This document shows, in pieces, positions 33,317-42,139 of a DNA stretch of 64,000 nucleotides. The stretch is taken from contig JAFTOD010000002.1 in assembly GCA_017451525.1 (NCBI GenBank), forward strand, positions 254,964-318,963, read 5' to 3'. Position 1 is the first letter of the stretch, and the number at the start of each line of letters is the position of its first letter. Both the position numbers and the translations under genes were made by a program. The notes beneath the pieces were generated by a model, which did no database searches, was not told where the DNA came from, and saw only the letters and a list, made by a program, of their open reading frames with translations. The DNA comes from Paludibacteraceae bacterium. GTDB taxonomy: Bacteria > Bacteroidota > Bacteroidia > Bacteroidales > Paludibacteraceae.

Positions 33317-35164
33317 ATGGAAACAGATAAAATTTTTGGATTTGTTAAGCCATTAGTAGATGTACATACCATGGGTCTACACACCATGGCCAATTTGGTG
33401 CGTGAGTGCGGTTATCAAGCTATTATTGCATCTCCAGAAATAAACTCTGCACTTGAGCAAATACAGAAAATAAACAATTACAGTCTTGTCAAAGCGTGGA
33501 TTATAAACAACCATATAACACATTTGTGTTTTAGCTATAGATTGGATCCGATGGATGCATGTAATCATTTCATGCAATTATATGAAAGACTCCTTGGAGA
33601 CCACATGGCTTCTGCAACAGGAGGAATTATTCAAGCATTCTCTTTTGCAGGACTACCAGAAGCATGCCAGTTGATAGCCGAGAAAACCAAAAATCAGGTT
33701 ATACTATTTCCCGGCAGCGAAACGCCTATTGAATCGTTAGAGCGATACAATATTCCTCCAGAAAAAATACAAAAAGGTTTACAGACGGATAACGAATATG
33801 ATAATTTGCGTATAGCATTCGCAAAAAAGATTATTGAGTCAGAATCGTATAAGAATGTTATTCCACAAGATCACTATGGCTATTCCACATGCGGAACAGA
33901 CAACGATACATACGTAGACCGACTTAATTATGCAAAAGCAAAAGGAGCGCTTCCTATTATCCGCACACACTCTGGTCCATATAATCCAAACAGGATGGAG
34001 GCAATAAAGGAATACAATTCATGGGTAGAAGATTTAGCCAAATCTAAACTATTGGATATATTGTCCATTGGATCTTCACAGTTGACACAATCAAATTTTG
34101 GTGAAAATTGGGAAGGTTTACAGAACGGAGGAGGTGTACCCATTAACTCTCCATTGGAATATCGCGTAATACACGAAAAAGCCAAACCCATGTTGACACG
34201 CACTTATTCTGGCACAAAAGACGTACCAACGTTAGCAAAGATTCATGAAGAGAGTTTAAATATTTCCTGGCATGCATTATCATTCTGGTGGTTTAATGAG
34301 TTAGATGGACGCGGTAAAAACACGTTATTAGAGAATCTCAAAGAACACTTTGAGGCAGTACGCTATATCATCTCAACAGGGAAACCTGTTGAACCAAATG
34401 TCCCACATCACTTTGCTTTTAGGGGAGCAGATGATATCACCTATATCATCAGTGGATTTTTAGCAGCAAAAGCATGTAAACTACTCGGTGTACGCCATTT
34501 GATTCTACAAAACATGCTAAATACTCCGAAGAACACTATCGGGATTCAAGATTTAGCGAAAGGTCGTGCTATGCTACGTTTAATCAAAGAATTGGAAGAC
34601 CATTCATTCTCTGTAAGTTTACAAACCAGAGTCGGTCTAGATTATTTCTCCACTGATTTAGAGCAGGCAAAAGTTCAACTATCTGCAGCAACCTGCTTAA
34701 TGGATGATTTGGAACCTAACAACCCAAATAGTCCAGAGATTGTACATGTCGTTAATTATAGCGAAGCAGTACGTTTGGCCACACCTGATATCATTTGCGA
34801 AAGCATCAAAATCACATTGGAAACACTCAAAGAATACAGGACAGCTAAAATGCTCGGTAGAATTCCTAATATGGAGCATGACTACGAAACTAATTACCGA
34901 ACAGAGCAACTATACACTGAAGCAAAAGAAGCGATAGATTTCTTGGAAAACAACATCCCTAATTTATATACACCTGAGGGATTCTACTATATATTTGCTC
35001 ATGGTTTTTTACCAGTCCCTTATTTAATGGATTATGAAAGCAAATATCCCAAAGCCAAAATGTGGCAAACTGCATTTAAGAATGGTGGAATCGTAGTAGT
35101 TGACAACGATAATAAACCTATATATACTCTACAACGATATAAAAAAATAATGCAATCACTATGA
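33317..35164 (+). CDS. Fused B12-dependent mutase resembling glutamate mutase (GlmS-like plus GlmE-like)
   Basis: A 615-residue protein. The N terminus is a cobalamin-binding domain: D15-V-H17-T-M-G20 matches DxHxxG, H17 being the expected cobalt ligand, with SYRL (73-76) at the SxL position, GG at 102-103 and PGSETP at 132-137 near the GlmS-type end. The rest (about 150-570) looks like the GlmE barrel of methylaspartate mutase; the stretch IVHVVNYSEAVRLATPDIICESIK near 490-512 parallels GlmE's late barrel strands. Glutamate mutase rearranges glutamate to 3-methylaspartate. A single-chain form in a glycan locus beside an opine dehydrogenase and ATP-grasp ligases suggests it makes a branched amino acid for surface-sugar decoration. 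Domain call fairly firm, reaction inferred. Confidence 0.7.
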   Translation: METDKIFGFVKPLVDVHTMGLHTMANLVRECGYQAIIASPEINSALEQIQKINNYSLVKAWIINNHITHLCFSYRLDPMDACNHFMQLYERLLGDHMASATGGIIQAFSFAGLPEACQLIAEKTKNQVILFPGSETPIESLERYNIPPEKIQKGLQTDNEYDNLRIAFAKKIIESESYKNVIPQDHYGYSTCGTDNDTYVDRLNYAKAKGALPIIRTHSGPYNPNRMEAIKEYNSWVEDLAKSKLLDILSIGSSQLTQSNFGENWEGLQNGGGVPINSPLEYRVIHEKAKPMLTRTYSGTKDVPTLAKIHEESLNISWHALSFWWFNELDGRGKNTLLENLKEHFEAVRYIISTGKPVEPNVPHHFAFRGADDITYIISGFLAAKACKLLGVRHLILQNMLNTPKNTIGIQDLAKGRAMLRLIKELEDHSFSVSLQTRVGLDYFSTDLEQAKVQLSAATCLMDDLEPNNPNSPEIVHVVNYSEAVRLATPDIICESIKITLETLKEYRTAKMLGRIPNMEHDYETNYRTEQLYTEAKEAIDFLENNIPNLYTPEGFYYIFAHGFLPVPYLMDYESKYPKAKMWQTAFKNGGIVVVDNDNKPIYTLQRYKKIMQSL

Positions 35165-36096
35165 ATAAAGAGCCCAAATTCACAGATACTCAGAAGCCAT
35201 TGGTAGCAATTCACTGCATGGTTTACAATCATGCTCTTTATTTACGAGAGTGCTTCGAAGGATTTGTTATGCAACAAACTAGTTTTCCATTCGTTGCGAT
35301 TGTACATGATGATGCATCTACAGATAATTCAGCAGAAATCATTCGTGAATATGAAGCAAAATACCCACATATCTTCAAGCCCATTTATCAAATAGAGAAC
35401 CAACACTCAAAACAAGGAGTTTCGGTTGTACGCTTGATTAATGAGGCCATCCTGAAAACAGGAGCAAAATACATTGCTATGTGTGAAGGAGATGATTATT
35501 GGACAGATCCTATGAAACTACAAAGACAAGTTGATTTTTTAGAAGAAAATCCAGACTATAGCTTATCTGCAGAAAATGCGACTCGTCTATATATTGGATC
35601 TAATAAAACGGAATTATTTTCGACATTGCCTAGTAGGGATATTACAATAAGCGAAATGATTATAACGCGCCAATTTGCGACAGCATCCGTGGTTTATAGA
35701 AGTGGCATAAATATTCCTTCGTCTGTAAAAAGGATTTACGATACATTACTCTGGTGTATTATAGCACAATATGGCAAGGTTCATTATGAAAACATTATCT
35801 CCTCTATATATAGAATTGGAGCTGGTGTCACGCAAGTCGACAAAGTAGCATGGGCACATAAGATAATAGAGTTAAATAACTTGTTGTACGCAACTATAAA
35901 AATAGACAAAAAAACATGTGTTCTACACGACAAAGAAATGCTTGCCATATTATTAGCAGGAATACGCGAGGCATTACGCAAAAAAAAATACGCTGATGTT
36001 CGCTCATTAGGAGTCTATATATTAACAATAGGAATTGTTCCATGGATATTACTTATAAAACAAGTAGTTGACTATAAAATATTTCAACGTAGATAA
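35161..36096 (+). CDS. Glycosyltransferase family 2
   Basis: A GT-A fold transferase of 311 residues. VAIHCMVYNHALYLRECFEG opens the nucleotide-sugar domain, VHDDASTDNSAEII near 50-63 holds the DD metal/UDP site, and CEGDDYWTDPMKLQRQVDFLEENP near 105-128 holds the second acidic motif (GDDYW). Cytoplasmic face, adding one sugar to the lipid-linked repeat. Start overlaps the mutase stop (ATGA at 35161). The donor and acceptor are unknown. Confidence 0.9.
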   Translation: MNKEPKFTDTQKPLVAIHCMVYNHALYLRECFEGFVMQQTSFPFVAIVHDDASTDNSAEIIREYEAKYPHIFKPIYQIENQHSKQGVSVVRLINEAILKTGAKYIAMCEGDDYWTDPMKLQRQVDFLEENPDYSLSAENATRLYIGSNKTELFSTLPSRDITISEMIITRQFATASVVYRSGINIPSSVKRIYDTLLWCIIAQYGKVHYENIISSIYRIGAGVTQVDKVAWAHKIIELNNLLYATIKIDKKTCVLHDKEMLAILLAGIREALRKKKYADVRSLGVYILTIGIVPWILLIKQVVDYKIFQRR

Positions 36097-36101
36097 TTGT
36101 T

Positions 36102-37274
36102 ATGATGTTTCAACTACAGACCATATTAGTATATACCCTTTTGGCTATAATAATGTATATCTTTGCTCAAAAAGCATCTCTCACGCAAAGAGCAAGTTAT
36201 CATATAGTTCCGATCATCGCGTTTATCTTGGTATTTGGACTTAGATATAGTGTTGGTATTGATTGGGAAAACTACAGAGCAATCTATGAAGAAGAACTCT
36301 ATGGGTTGTCCTTTTCAGAAATGTTAGAAACGCGATATGAGGTGGGATTCTTGTTTATAATATATTTATGCCACCTATTCCAATTACCAACGTATATGCT
36401 ATTTGTATGTATAGCAGCCATTCAAATAATATTCCTATATCTTGCTCTTAAAGAAGAACACGGGATTTTACCATATGTCTATTTAGCTTTTATCCTGTCT
36501 GGAATAGCAATACAAGGTTTTTGCAACGTGATGAGACAAGATATCGCATTCTGTATATTTCTATATGCTTTAAAATATGTTAAGAAAGATAAAATTATAA
36601 AGTATTTCCTCTTATGCGCGCTAGCCTTGTGTTTCCACAAATCAGCAGTCATATTATTCCCAATATGTTTTTTGTGGGTAAGAAAAAATAGTTTCTTTAG
36701 TAATCAAAGCATACAATGCATCCTATTTTTAGCATGCGTTTTCTTACCATTTTTAAATCCTGTAGAATATATATTAAACATATCAAACGACTTAATAGTA
36801 GCAGTGGGTTATGAAGACTATATAGAAAGTACACTTGATTTAACGACTAATAATAAAATCGGACTAACTCGAATTATAATGATAATAGCACACCTTACTA
36901 TTATACTGAATAGTAAGAACATTAAAGCTTTTTACGACAATAACATGGTGAATAAAATATACGACTTATATTTTATTGGTATATGTTGTTACTTCCTATT
37001 CTTAGGTAATATGATGTTTGGACGAATAACATTGTATTTTACCAATATTGCATTTATTATGAATGGATATGCATTGCACTATCTAATACAACAATCTAAA
37101 ACAGTAAAACATTTGGCTATCTTGAGTATAATAAGTCTAACACTATTGACCAGTTATGCAAGTATGTTGTACAATTGTACAAAAAACACAGATGCATATG
37201 TATCTTATTTTCAAGAAGAATTACATGTTATTAAAGATAATCAACGTAGCAACATGTTTGATACTCGTCCATAA
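36102..37274 (+). CDS. EpsG/Wzy-type polysaccharide polymerase
   Basis: A 390-residue polytopic membrane protein with about ten hydrophobic segments, of the EpsG family. RYSVGIDWENYRAIYEE near 48-64 is the characteristic loop after the second helix, followed by the EVGFLFI region. In Wzx/Wzy systems such proteins join repeat units on the periplasmic side. Only one polymerase candidate is in the locus, and a Wzx is present at 26195, so a Wzx/Wzy pathway is expected, with the BY-kinase at the window start as a possible co-polymerase. Confidence 0.85.
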   Translation: MMFQLQTILVYTLLAIIMYIFAQKASLTQRASYHIVPIIAFILVFGLRYSVGIDWENYRAIYEEELYGLSFSEMLETRYEVGFLFIIYLCHLFQLPTYMLFVCIAAIQIIFLYLALKEEHGILPYVYLAFILSGIAIQGFCNVMRQDIAFCIFLYALKYVKKDKIIKYFLLCALALCFHKSAVILFPICFLWVRKNSFFSNQSIQCILFLACVFLPFLNPVEYILNISNDLIVAVGYEDYIESTLDLTTNNKIGLTRIIMIIAHLTIILNSKNIKAFYDNNMVNKIYDLYFIGICCYFLFLGNMMFGRITLYFTNIAFIMNGYALHYLIQQSKTVKHLAILSIISLTLLTSYASMLYNCTKNTDAYVSYFQEELHVIKDNQRSNMFDTRP

Positions 37275-37290
37275 AACATAATAGAATAGT

Positions 37291-38451
37291 ATGAATATAT
37301 TTATTATATCTAGAGGATACCCTACAAAGCAAGAACCTACGTGGGGATGTTTTGAGAAAGATCAGGCCGAGGCTCTCGCACAATTAGGACATCAAGTTAC
37401 CATTTTGAGTGTGGATACGCGCTTTCGTTTCTATTGGCGAAAATTGGGCATACAATGTGGTATGCAAAATAATATCGCTACATTCAACATCTTTCTTCTA
37501 CCATATGCATTGCTATTCTTCCTACCGAAAAAGATGAAAGACTGGTTTTATGCTTGGCAGTTAGAGTTGATATATAAGTGCGCTACATCTCAACAAGGGA
37601 CTCCCGATGTATTATATTCCCATTATTTACACACCACACAAAAGTCAATACGCATACACAAAAAATACAACATCCCGTTGGTAGGAATAGAGCATTGGAG
37701 TCAAATGGCACTTTTGCCTATTTCTAGAAATAATCTTTCCACTGCTTGGGAAGTATATTCATCCATTGATCAACTAATTACGGTTTCATCTTCTTTAAGA
37801 AAAAATATTTTGGAACAAATGGGACTTGACTCTATTGTACTACCCAATATTGTTGGTAACGAATTTTATTATACAAATCCCACCTGCAAGAATCAGGTAT
37901 TTACAATGGTTTCTGTTGGCAGATTAGACCATGGAAAAGGGTTTGATTTATTGATACAAGCTCTATTCGAAATCAAAGATCAACTGCCGAAAAATTGGCA
38001 AACGAAAATAATTGGAAGCGGAGAATTGAAAGATACATTACAACACAAGATCAACACCTACAATCTACAAGACAACATTATCCTTCTTGGAAAAAAAAGC
38101 AAAGAAGATATTGTTCCATTATTACAACAAAGTGATCTTTTCATTTTACCATCACGTAGCGAGACATTTGGTGTAGCATATATAGAAGCCATGGCATGTG
38201 GATTACCTATCATTGCTACAGATTGTGGAGGTCCGCGTGATATCGTAACTGAATATAACGGATTATTAATTCCAAATGAAGATGTAGATGCCTTGAGCGC
38301 TGCAATACTTTACATGGCTAAGAATATTAACAAATATGATCGCAAAGCCATTGCAGAAGACTGTCAAGCACGTTTTTCTCCAGAAGTAATAGCGAGACAA
38401 TTGACCAAAATTTTTAAAGAAACAATAAAAAAACATAAAGAACAAGAATAA
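37291..38451 (+). CDS. Glycosyltransferase family 4
   Basis: A GT-B transferase of 386 residues. N-terminal FIISRGYPTKQEPTWGCFEKDQAEAL (acceptor domain), then SVGRLDHGKGFDLLIQAL near 209 and the family EX7E motif in SETFGVAYIEAMACG near 290-304. Retaining transferase of the repeat-unit pathway. No membrane segment beyond a hydrophobic stretch near 75. Separated by 16 bases from the polymerase gene. The downstream gene has its own promoter, overlapping this gene's end. Confidence 0.9.
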   Translation: MNIFIISRGYPTKQEPTWGCFEKDQAEALAQLGHQVTILSVDTRFRFYWRKLGIQCGMQNNIATFNIFLLPYALLFFLPKKMKDWFYAWQLELIYKCATSQQGTPDVLYSHYLHTTQKSIRIHKKYNIPLVGIEHWSQMALLPISRNNLSTAWEVYSSIDQLITVSSSLRKNILEQMGLDSIVLPNIVGNEFYYTNPTCKNQVFTMVSVGRLDHGKGFDLLIQALFEIKDQLPKNWQTKIIGSGELKDTLQHKINTYNLQDNIILLGKKSKEDIVPLLQQSDLFILPSRSETFGVAYIEAMACGLPIIATDCGGPRDIVTEYNGLLIPNEDVDALSAAILYMAKNINKYDRKAIAEDCQARFSPEVIARQLTKIFKETIKKHKEQE

Positions 38452-38483
38452 TTTGCATAATCAAAAAAAAAGTTGTATCTTTG
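38452..38483 (+). promoter_or_regulatory. Internal promoter before the acyl-modification block
   Basis: TTTG (38452-38455), 20 bases, TATCTTTG (38476-38483). Start near 38490, about 20 bases before the NeuD-type ATG at 38510, which fixes that start against the longer open frame from 38453. Confidence 0.8.
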
Positions 38484-38509
38484 CAGCACATAAATGCTAC
38501 ACACACGAA

Positions 38510-39160
38510 ATGAAAGATCTCATAATATATGGAGCAGGTGGCTTTGGAAGAGAAGTTGCGGCATTGATTAAGAGAATTAACACAATAAATCCTATTTGGA
38601 ATTTGTTAGGATTTGTTGATGATAATCAACAACTATACCCTATTGGGTGCAAGAACGAATACGGTTCTATATTGGGAGATGTTAGTTTTTTAAACAACTA
38701 TAATCAACCTGTATATGTTATATTGGGCCTCGGAAAACCGAATGCTCTCAAAGCGGTACACAACAAAATTTGTAACCCATTTGTAAGTTTTCCCAACATT
38801 ATAGGTCCGGAAGCAAAAATATTAGACGAAGATAACTTCAGCATGGGGCAAGGTAATATAATTTGCTCGTATGCTACGATGAGTTGCAATGTCAAACTTG
38901 GAGATTTCAACATCTTCAATAATCGTTGTTCTGTGGGACACGATGCTCAAATTGGAAATTTTAATACTTTTATGACTGCCACACGCATAAGCGGTGATAC
39001 GTTAATTGGAGAAAAGAATTTCTTTGGCGTAGGTTCCATACTCTTGCAAGGCATGAAAGTGGGTAATAATACAACTATTGCAGCAGGTGCTGTAGTAATG
39101 AGAAATACGAAAGATAACGCCTTATATATAGGGAATCCAGCAAAAAAAATGGAATTATAA
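38510..39160 (+). CDS. NeuD/PglD-type sugar O/N-acyltransferase
   Basis: About 216 residues. A small Rossmann-like N-terminal part (LIIYGAGGFGREVAALI), followed by a left-handed beta-helix with hexapeptide repeats (about 100-215) ending GAVVMRNTKDNALYIGNPAKK. PglD relatives acetylate the 4-amino group of UDP-4-amino-4,6-dideoxy-GlcNAc, and the locus has matching PglE, PglF and PglC homologues further on. First gene behind an internal promoter and just ahead of two acyl carrier proteins, so the acyl donor might be acyl-ACP instead of acetyl-CoA; that is inference. Confidence 0.85.
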   Translation: MKDLIIYGAGGFGREVAALIKRINTINPIWNLLGFVDDNQQLYPIGCKNEYGSILGDVSFLNNYNQPVYVILGLGKPNALKAVHNKICNPFVSFPNIIGPEAKILDEDNFSMGQGNIICSYATMSCNVKLGDFNIFNNRCSVGHDAQIGNFNTFMTATRISGDTLIGEKNFFGVGSILLQGMKVGNNTTIAAGAVVMRNTKDNALYIGNPAKKMEL

Positions 39161-39188
39161 AACAAATATTAATTAAAATTAAAGAATT

Positions 39189-39413
39189 ATGGTAACTATT
39201 GAAAAATTTATCGAATTATTTGAAGAACAATTTGACGAGACTCCATCTGTAGAATTGAAACCAGAAACCCGCTTTAGAGAATTGCCAGAATGGAGTTCAC
39301 TTGTTGCATTGTCGGTTCTATCTATGATAGATGATGAACTAAATGCAAATATCACGGCACCAGAGATGCGTACAGCACAAACTATTGAAGAATTATACAA
39401 CAAAATACACTAA
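39189..39413 (+). CDS. Acyl carrier protein 1
   Basis: A 74-residue acidic four-helix carrier. The attachment serine lies in PEWSSLVALSVLSMIDDEL near residue 38-40, where most ACPs have DSL. Helix 2 following it and the C-terminal EELYNKI fit the PP-binding fold. It carries an acyl group as a phosphopantetheine thioester. Followed 7 bases later by a second, different carrier protein, then by the ligase that probably loads one of them. Confidence 0.85.
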   Translation: MVTIEKFIELFEEQFDETPSVELKPETRFRELPEWSSLVALSVLSMIDDELNANITAPEMRTAQTIEELYNKIH

Positions 39414-39420
39414 TTAACGA

Positions 39421-39666
39421 ATGAATTCTAATCTTATTAAATATAATGGTATATTTTGTGATGTATTCTGTGTTACAGATCCATCACAGTTACCACTTTT
39501 ACAACTAAAAGTTAGTCAACAATGGGATTCTGTAGGACATATTGGATTAATCTCTGCATTAGAAGAAGCTTTTGATATAGATATTGAGCCAGATGATATG
39601 TTTGAAATCACGTCATATTTGATAGGTATAGAAGTCTTAAAGGATAAATATAATATTGATCTTTAA
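39421..39666 (+). CDS. Acyl carrier protein 2
   Basis: An 81-residue carrier protein. QQWDSVGHIGLISALEEAFDIDI near 33-55 contains the DSxxH/L attachment motif (serine in WDSVGH) and a good helix 2; the region DDMFEITSYLIGIEVLKDK forms the last helices. Two successive carriers suggest separate loading and extension stations or a heterogeneous pair. The last base of its TAA stop is the first base of the ligase ATG (39666). Confidence 0.85.
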   Translation: MNSNLIKYNGIFCDVFCVTDPSQLPLLQLKVSQQWDSVGHIGLISALEEAFDIDIEPDDMFEITSYLIGIEVLKDKYNIDL

Positions 39667-41072
39667 TGTTTAATTTTTCTGCACATATAGACAATATTGC
39701 TTGCGTAACACCATTAGGAGAAAAACTCACTTATGGTGAATTAGAGCAACGCAGCTATGAATTAAGTCAGCATATTAGACTAGGCAGTCTATCGTTCATA
39801 CTTTGTTCCAACACAATATCTTCTTTAGTTGGTTATGTTGCAGCAACAAAGTTGCATAGTGCATGCCTTCTACTTAGTGCAGAAACACCATTAGACTCAT
39901 TATTAAACCTAATTGAAACTTATCAACCACAACAAATATGGCTTCCTAGTGAATATTGCACAAGGTATCAATTTGAACTATACACTAGAATCTTTAGTGA
40001 TCACGAATATTCCTTACTCCAAAACAACAACGATATATACACAGCACTCCCAAAAGAGTTAAAAGTCCTTTTAACTACCTCAGGAAGTACTGGCTCACCA
40101 AAATTGGTACGCCTTTCAGAAACAAACATAATGCATAACGCGGCATCAATATGCGAATATTTGCAGATTGATTCATCAGAACGGCCAATTACATCGTTAC
40201 CAATGCACTATTCATATGGGTTATCAATTATAAATAGTCATTTAGTAGCAGGGGCCACATTATTACTAACCAATGCGTCCTATATAGAAAAAACTTTTTG
40301 GGAGTTTGCAGCAAATGAAAAAGCCACGTCATTTGCTGGTGTACCATATACATATGAAATTCTAAAAAAACTGAAATTCTTCCATAGAGATTTACCCTAT
40401 CTAAAAACATTAACACAAGCTGGAGGAAAATTAAGTAAGGAATTGATTGAGTATTTTGTTACCAACTCTATTGCACATTCTAAACGCTTCATCGTTATGT
40501 ATGGACAAACAGAAGCAACGGCACGAATGAGCTATGTTCCTGAATATGCTTCAATACGTAAAGTTGGCTCAATTGGAATCCCTATCCCAAATGGTACGTT
40601 CAAAATTTTTCAAGACGGAATGGAGGTTCTCGATTCTAATCAATCAGGTGAACTCGTATATTATGGTACAAATGTTTCATTGGGATATGCGGAATGCTTA
40701 GATGATCTTTACTTAGGAGATGTGAACAATGGAATACTATATACAGGAGACATTGCATACAAAGACGAAGATGGTTTCTTCTATATTGTAGGAAGACTAA
40801 AGCGATTTTTAAAATTATTTGGAAACCGCATCAGTTTAGATTATACAGAATCATTACTAAAAGGAAGATATAATGGAGATTATGTGTGCGTCGGTACAGA
40901 TAACAAGATGATTATTTATACAGATAACTTACAGCCAAATTATTCTGACGTCATCAAATATATTTGTGAGTTCACACATATTCAACATAGTGCATTTGAA
41001 ATTAGACACATAGAACGTATTCCACGTTCTGCATCAGGAAAAATATTGTATCATCAACTATTAAATGAATAA
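39666..41072 (+). CDS. AMP-dependent acyl/amino-acid ligase, carrier-protein loading
   Basis: A 468-residue ANL-superfamily adenylating enzyme. LLTTSGSTGSPKLVRLSE near 136-153 is the phosphate loop, YGQTEATARM near 279, LYTGDIAYKDEDG near 358, IVGRLKRFLKLFGNRIS near 373, and PRSASGKILYH near 453 with the catalytic lysine. Shorter than usual acyl-CoA synthetases. With two neighbouring ACPs it likely adenylates a short acid and loads it onto a carrier. The acid cannot be named from sequence. Confidence 0.88.
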   Translation: MFNFSAHIDNIACVTPLGEKLTYGELEQRSYELSQHIRLGSLSFILCSNTISSLVGYVAATKLHSACLLLSAETPLDSLLNLIETYQPQQIWLPSEYCTRYQFELYTRIFSDHEYSLLQNNNDIYTALPKELKVLLTTSGSTGSPKLVRLSETNIMHNAASICEYLQIDSSERPITSLPMHYSYGLSIINSHLVAGATLLLTNASYIEKTFWEFAANEKATSFAGVPYTYEILKKLKFFHRDLPYLKTLTQAGGKLSKELIEYFVTNSIAHSKRFIVMYGQTEATARMSYVPEYASIRKVGSIGIPIPNGTFKIFQDGMEVLDSNQSGELVYYGTNVSLGYAECLDDLYLGDVNNGILYTGDIAYKDEDGFFYIVGRLKRFLKLFGNRISLDYTESLLKGRYNGDYVCVGTDNKMIIYTDNLQPNYSDVIKYICEFTHIQHSAFEIRHIERIPRSASGKILYHQLLNE

Positions 41073-41074
41073 AT

Positions 41075-42139
41075 ATGGCAGGTTTTAATATTGATAATAT
41101 ATCCATTCGTGGTATTGTTTCATGTACCCCAAAAACTATTGAGGAAAACATCAACTATCCTATATTTCAAGAGGGGGAAGCAGAAAAAGTCATTGCTTCT
41201 ACTGGTATTGAAAGAAGACGTGTAGCAGATAACACCACTACCGCTGGTGATTTATGCTACCATGCAGCCCACCACCTCATTAAACAGTTAAATTGGGAAA
41301 AGGAAAGTATTGATTGTATTATTTTTGTAAGTCAAACTCCCGATTACAAATTACCAGCAACATCCTGCATTATTCAAGGGAAACTAGGGTTACCTGTGCA
41401 TTGTTTTGCAATGGATATTAGTTATGGGTGTCCAGGATGGGTGTATGGATTAAGCGTTATAGCATCTATGATTTCTGCAGGAAATCTCAAACGAGGTTTA
41501 TTATTAGTAGGTGATACTCCCACAAAATTTAAAAACAGAAATGATAAAACCTCGTGGCCTCTGTTCGGTGATGCAGGATCTGCTACTGCAATTGAATTTG
41601 ACAATACTGCAAAACCAATGTACTTTAACCTACAAACTGACGGAAGTTCGCATCAAGCAATCATCATAACAGATGGAGGTGCACGTAATCCTATAACAAT
41701 GGAATCATTACAGGAAAAACAAATTGAACCAGGAATAGCCCGAAGAGCTATAGATAGTAATATGGATGGTTTAGCGGTATTCCAATTTGGTATAAAAAGA
41801 GGACCTTCTATCACACAACAATTATTAGAAGAAACTAATAACACGGTAGATGATGTTGATGTATTTGTTTTTCATCAAGCGAATCAATACATGAATGAAA
41901 AAATTCGTAAAAAATTACATATTGACTCTAATAAAGTTCCCTATAGTCTTAAAGATTATGGGAATACTAGTTGCGTTACTATCCCACTAACGATGACAGT
42001 AGCGTGTGAAAATTATGATTTAATGAACAAAAATAATACTATAGTAGCGACTGCATTTGGGGTTGGTTTATCATGGGGTAGCGTATTAATTCATCAAGCT
42101 CCTTTAAAATATTTAGCACATATTGATTATGAAGGATAA
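41075..42139 (+). CDS. Ketoacyl-ACP synthase III (FabH-like)
   Basis: A 354-residue thiolase-fold enzyme. The full Cys-His-Asn triad is visible: C in ISYGCPGWVYGL near 119, H in FVFHQANQYMNEKI near 264, N in DYGNTSCVTIPL near 295. KAS III condenses an acyl starter with malonyl-ACP. With the ligase, ACPs and SDR next to it, it could build a short 3-keto then 3-hydroxy acyl chain. The stop lies inside the first codons of the SDR gene (overlap near 42129-42139). An intact triad argues for an active condensing enzyme and against an acyltransferase-only relative. Confidence 0.9.
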   Translation: MAGFNIDNISIRGIVSCTPKTIEENINYPIFQEGEAEKVIASTGIERRRVADNTTTAGDLCYHAAHHLIKQLNWEKESIDCIIFVSQTPDYKLPATSCIIQGKLGLPVHCFAMDISYGCPGWVYGLSVIASMISAGNLKRGLLLVGDTPTKFKNRNDKTSWPLFGDAGSATAIEFDNTAKPMYFNLQTDGSSHQAIIITDGGARNPITMESLQEKQIEPGIARRAIDSNMDGLAVFQFGIKRGPSITQQLLEETNNTVDDVDVFVFHQANQYMNEKIRKKLHIDSNKVPYSLKDYGNTSCVTIPLTMTVACENYDLMNKNNTIVATAFGVGLSWGSVLIHQAPLKYLAHIDYEG

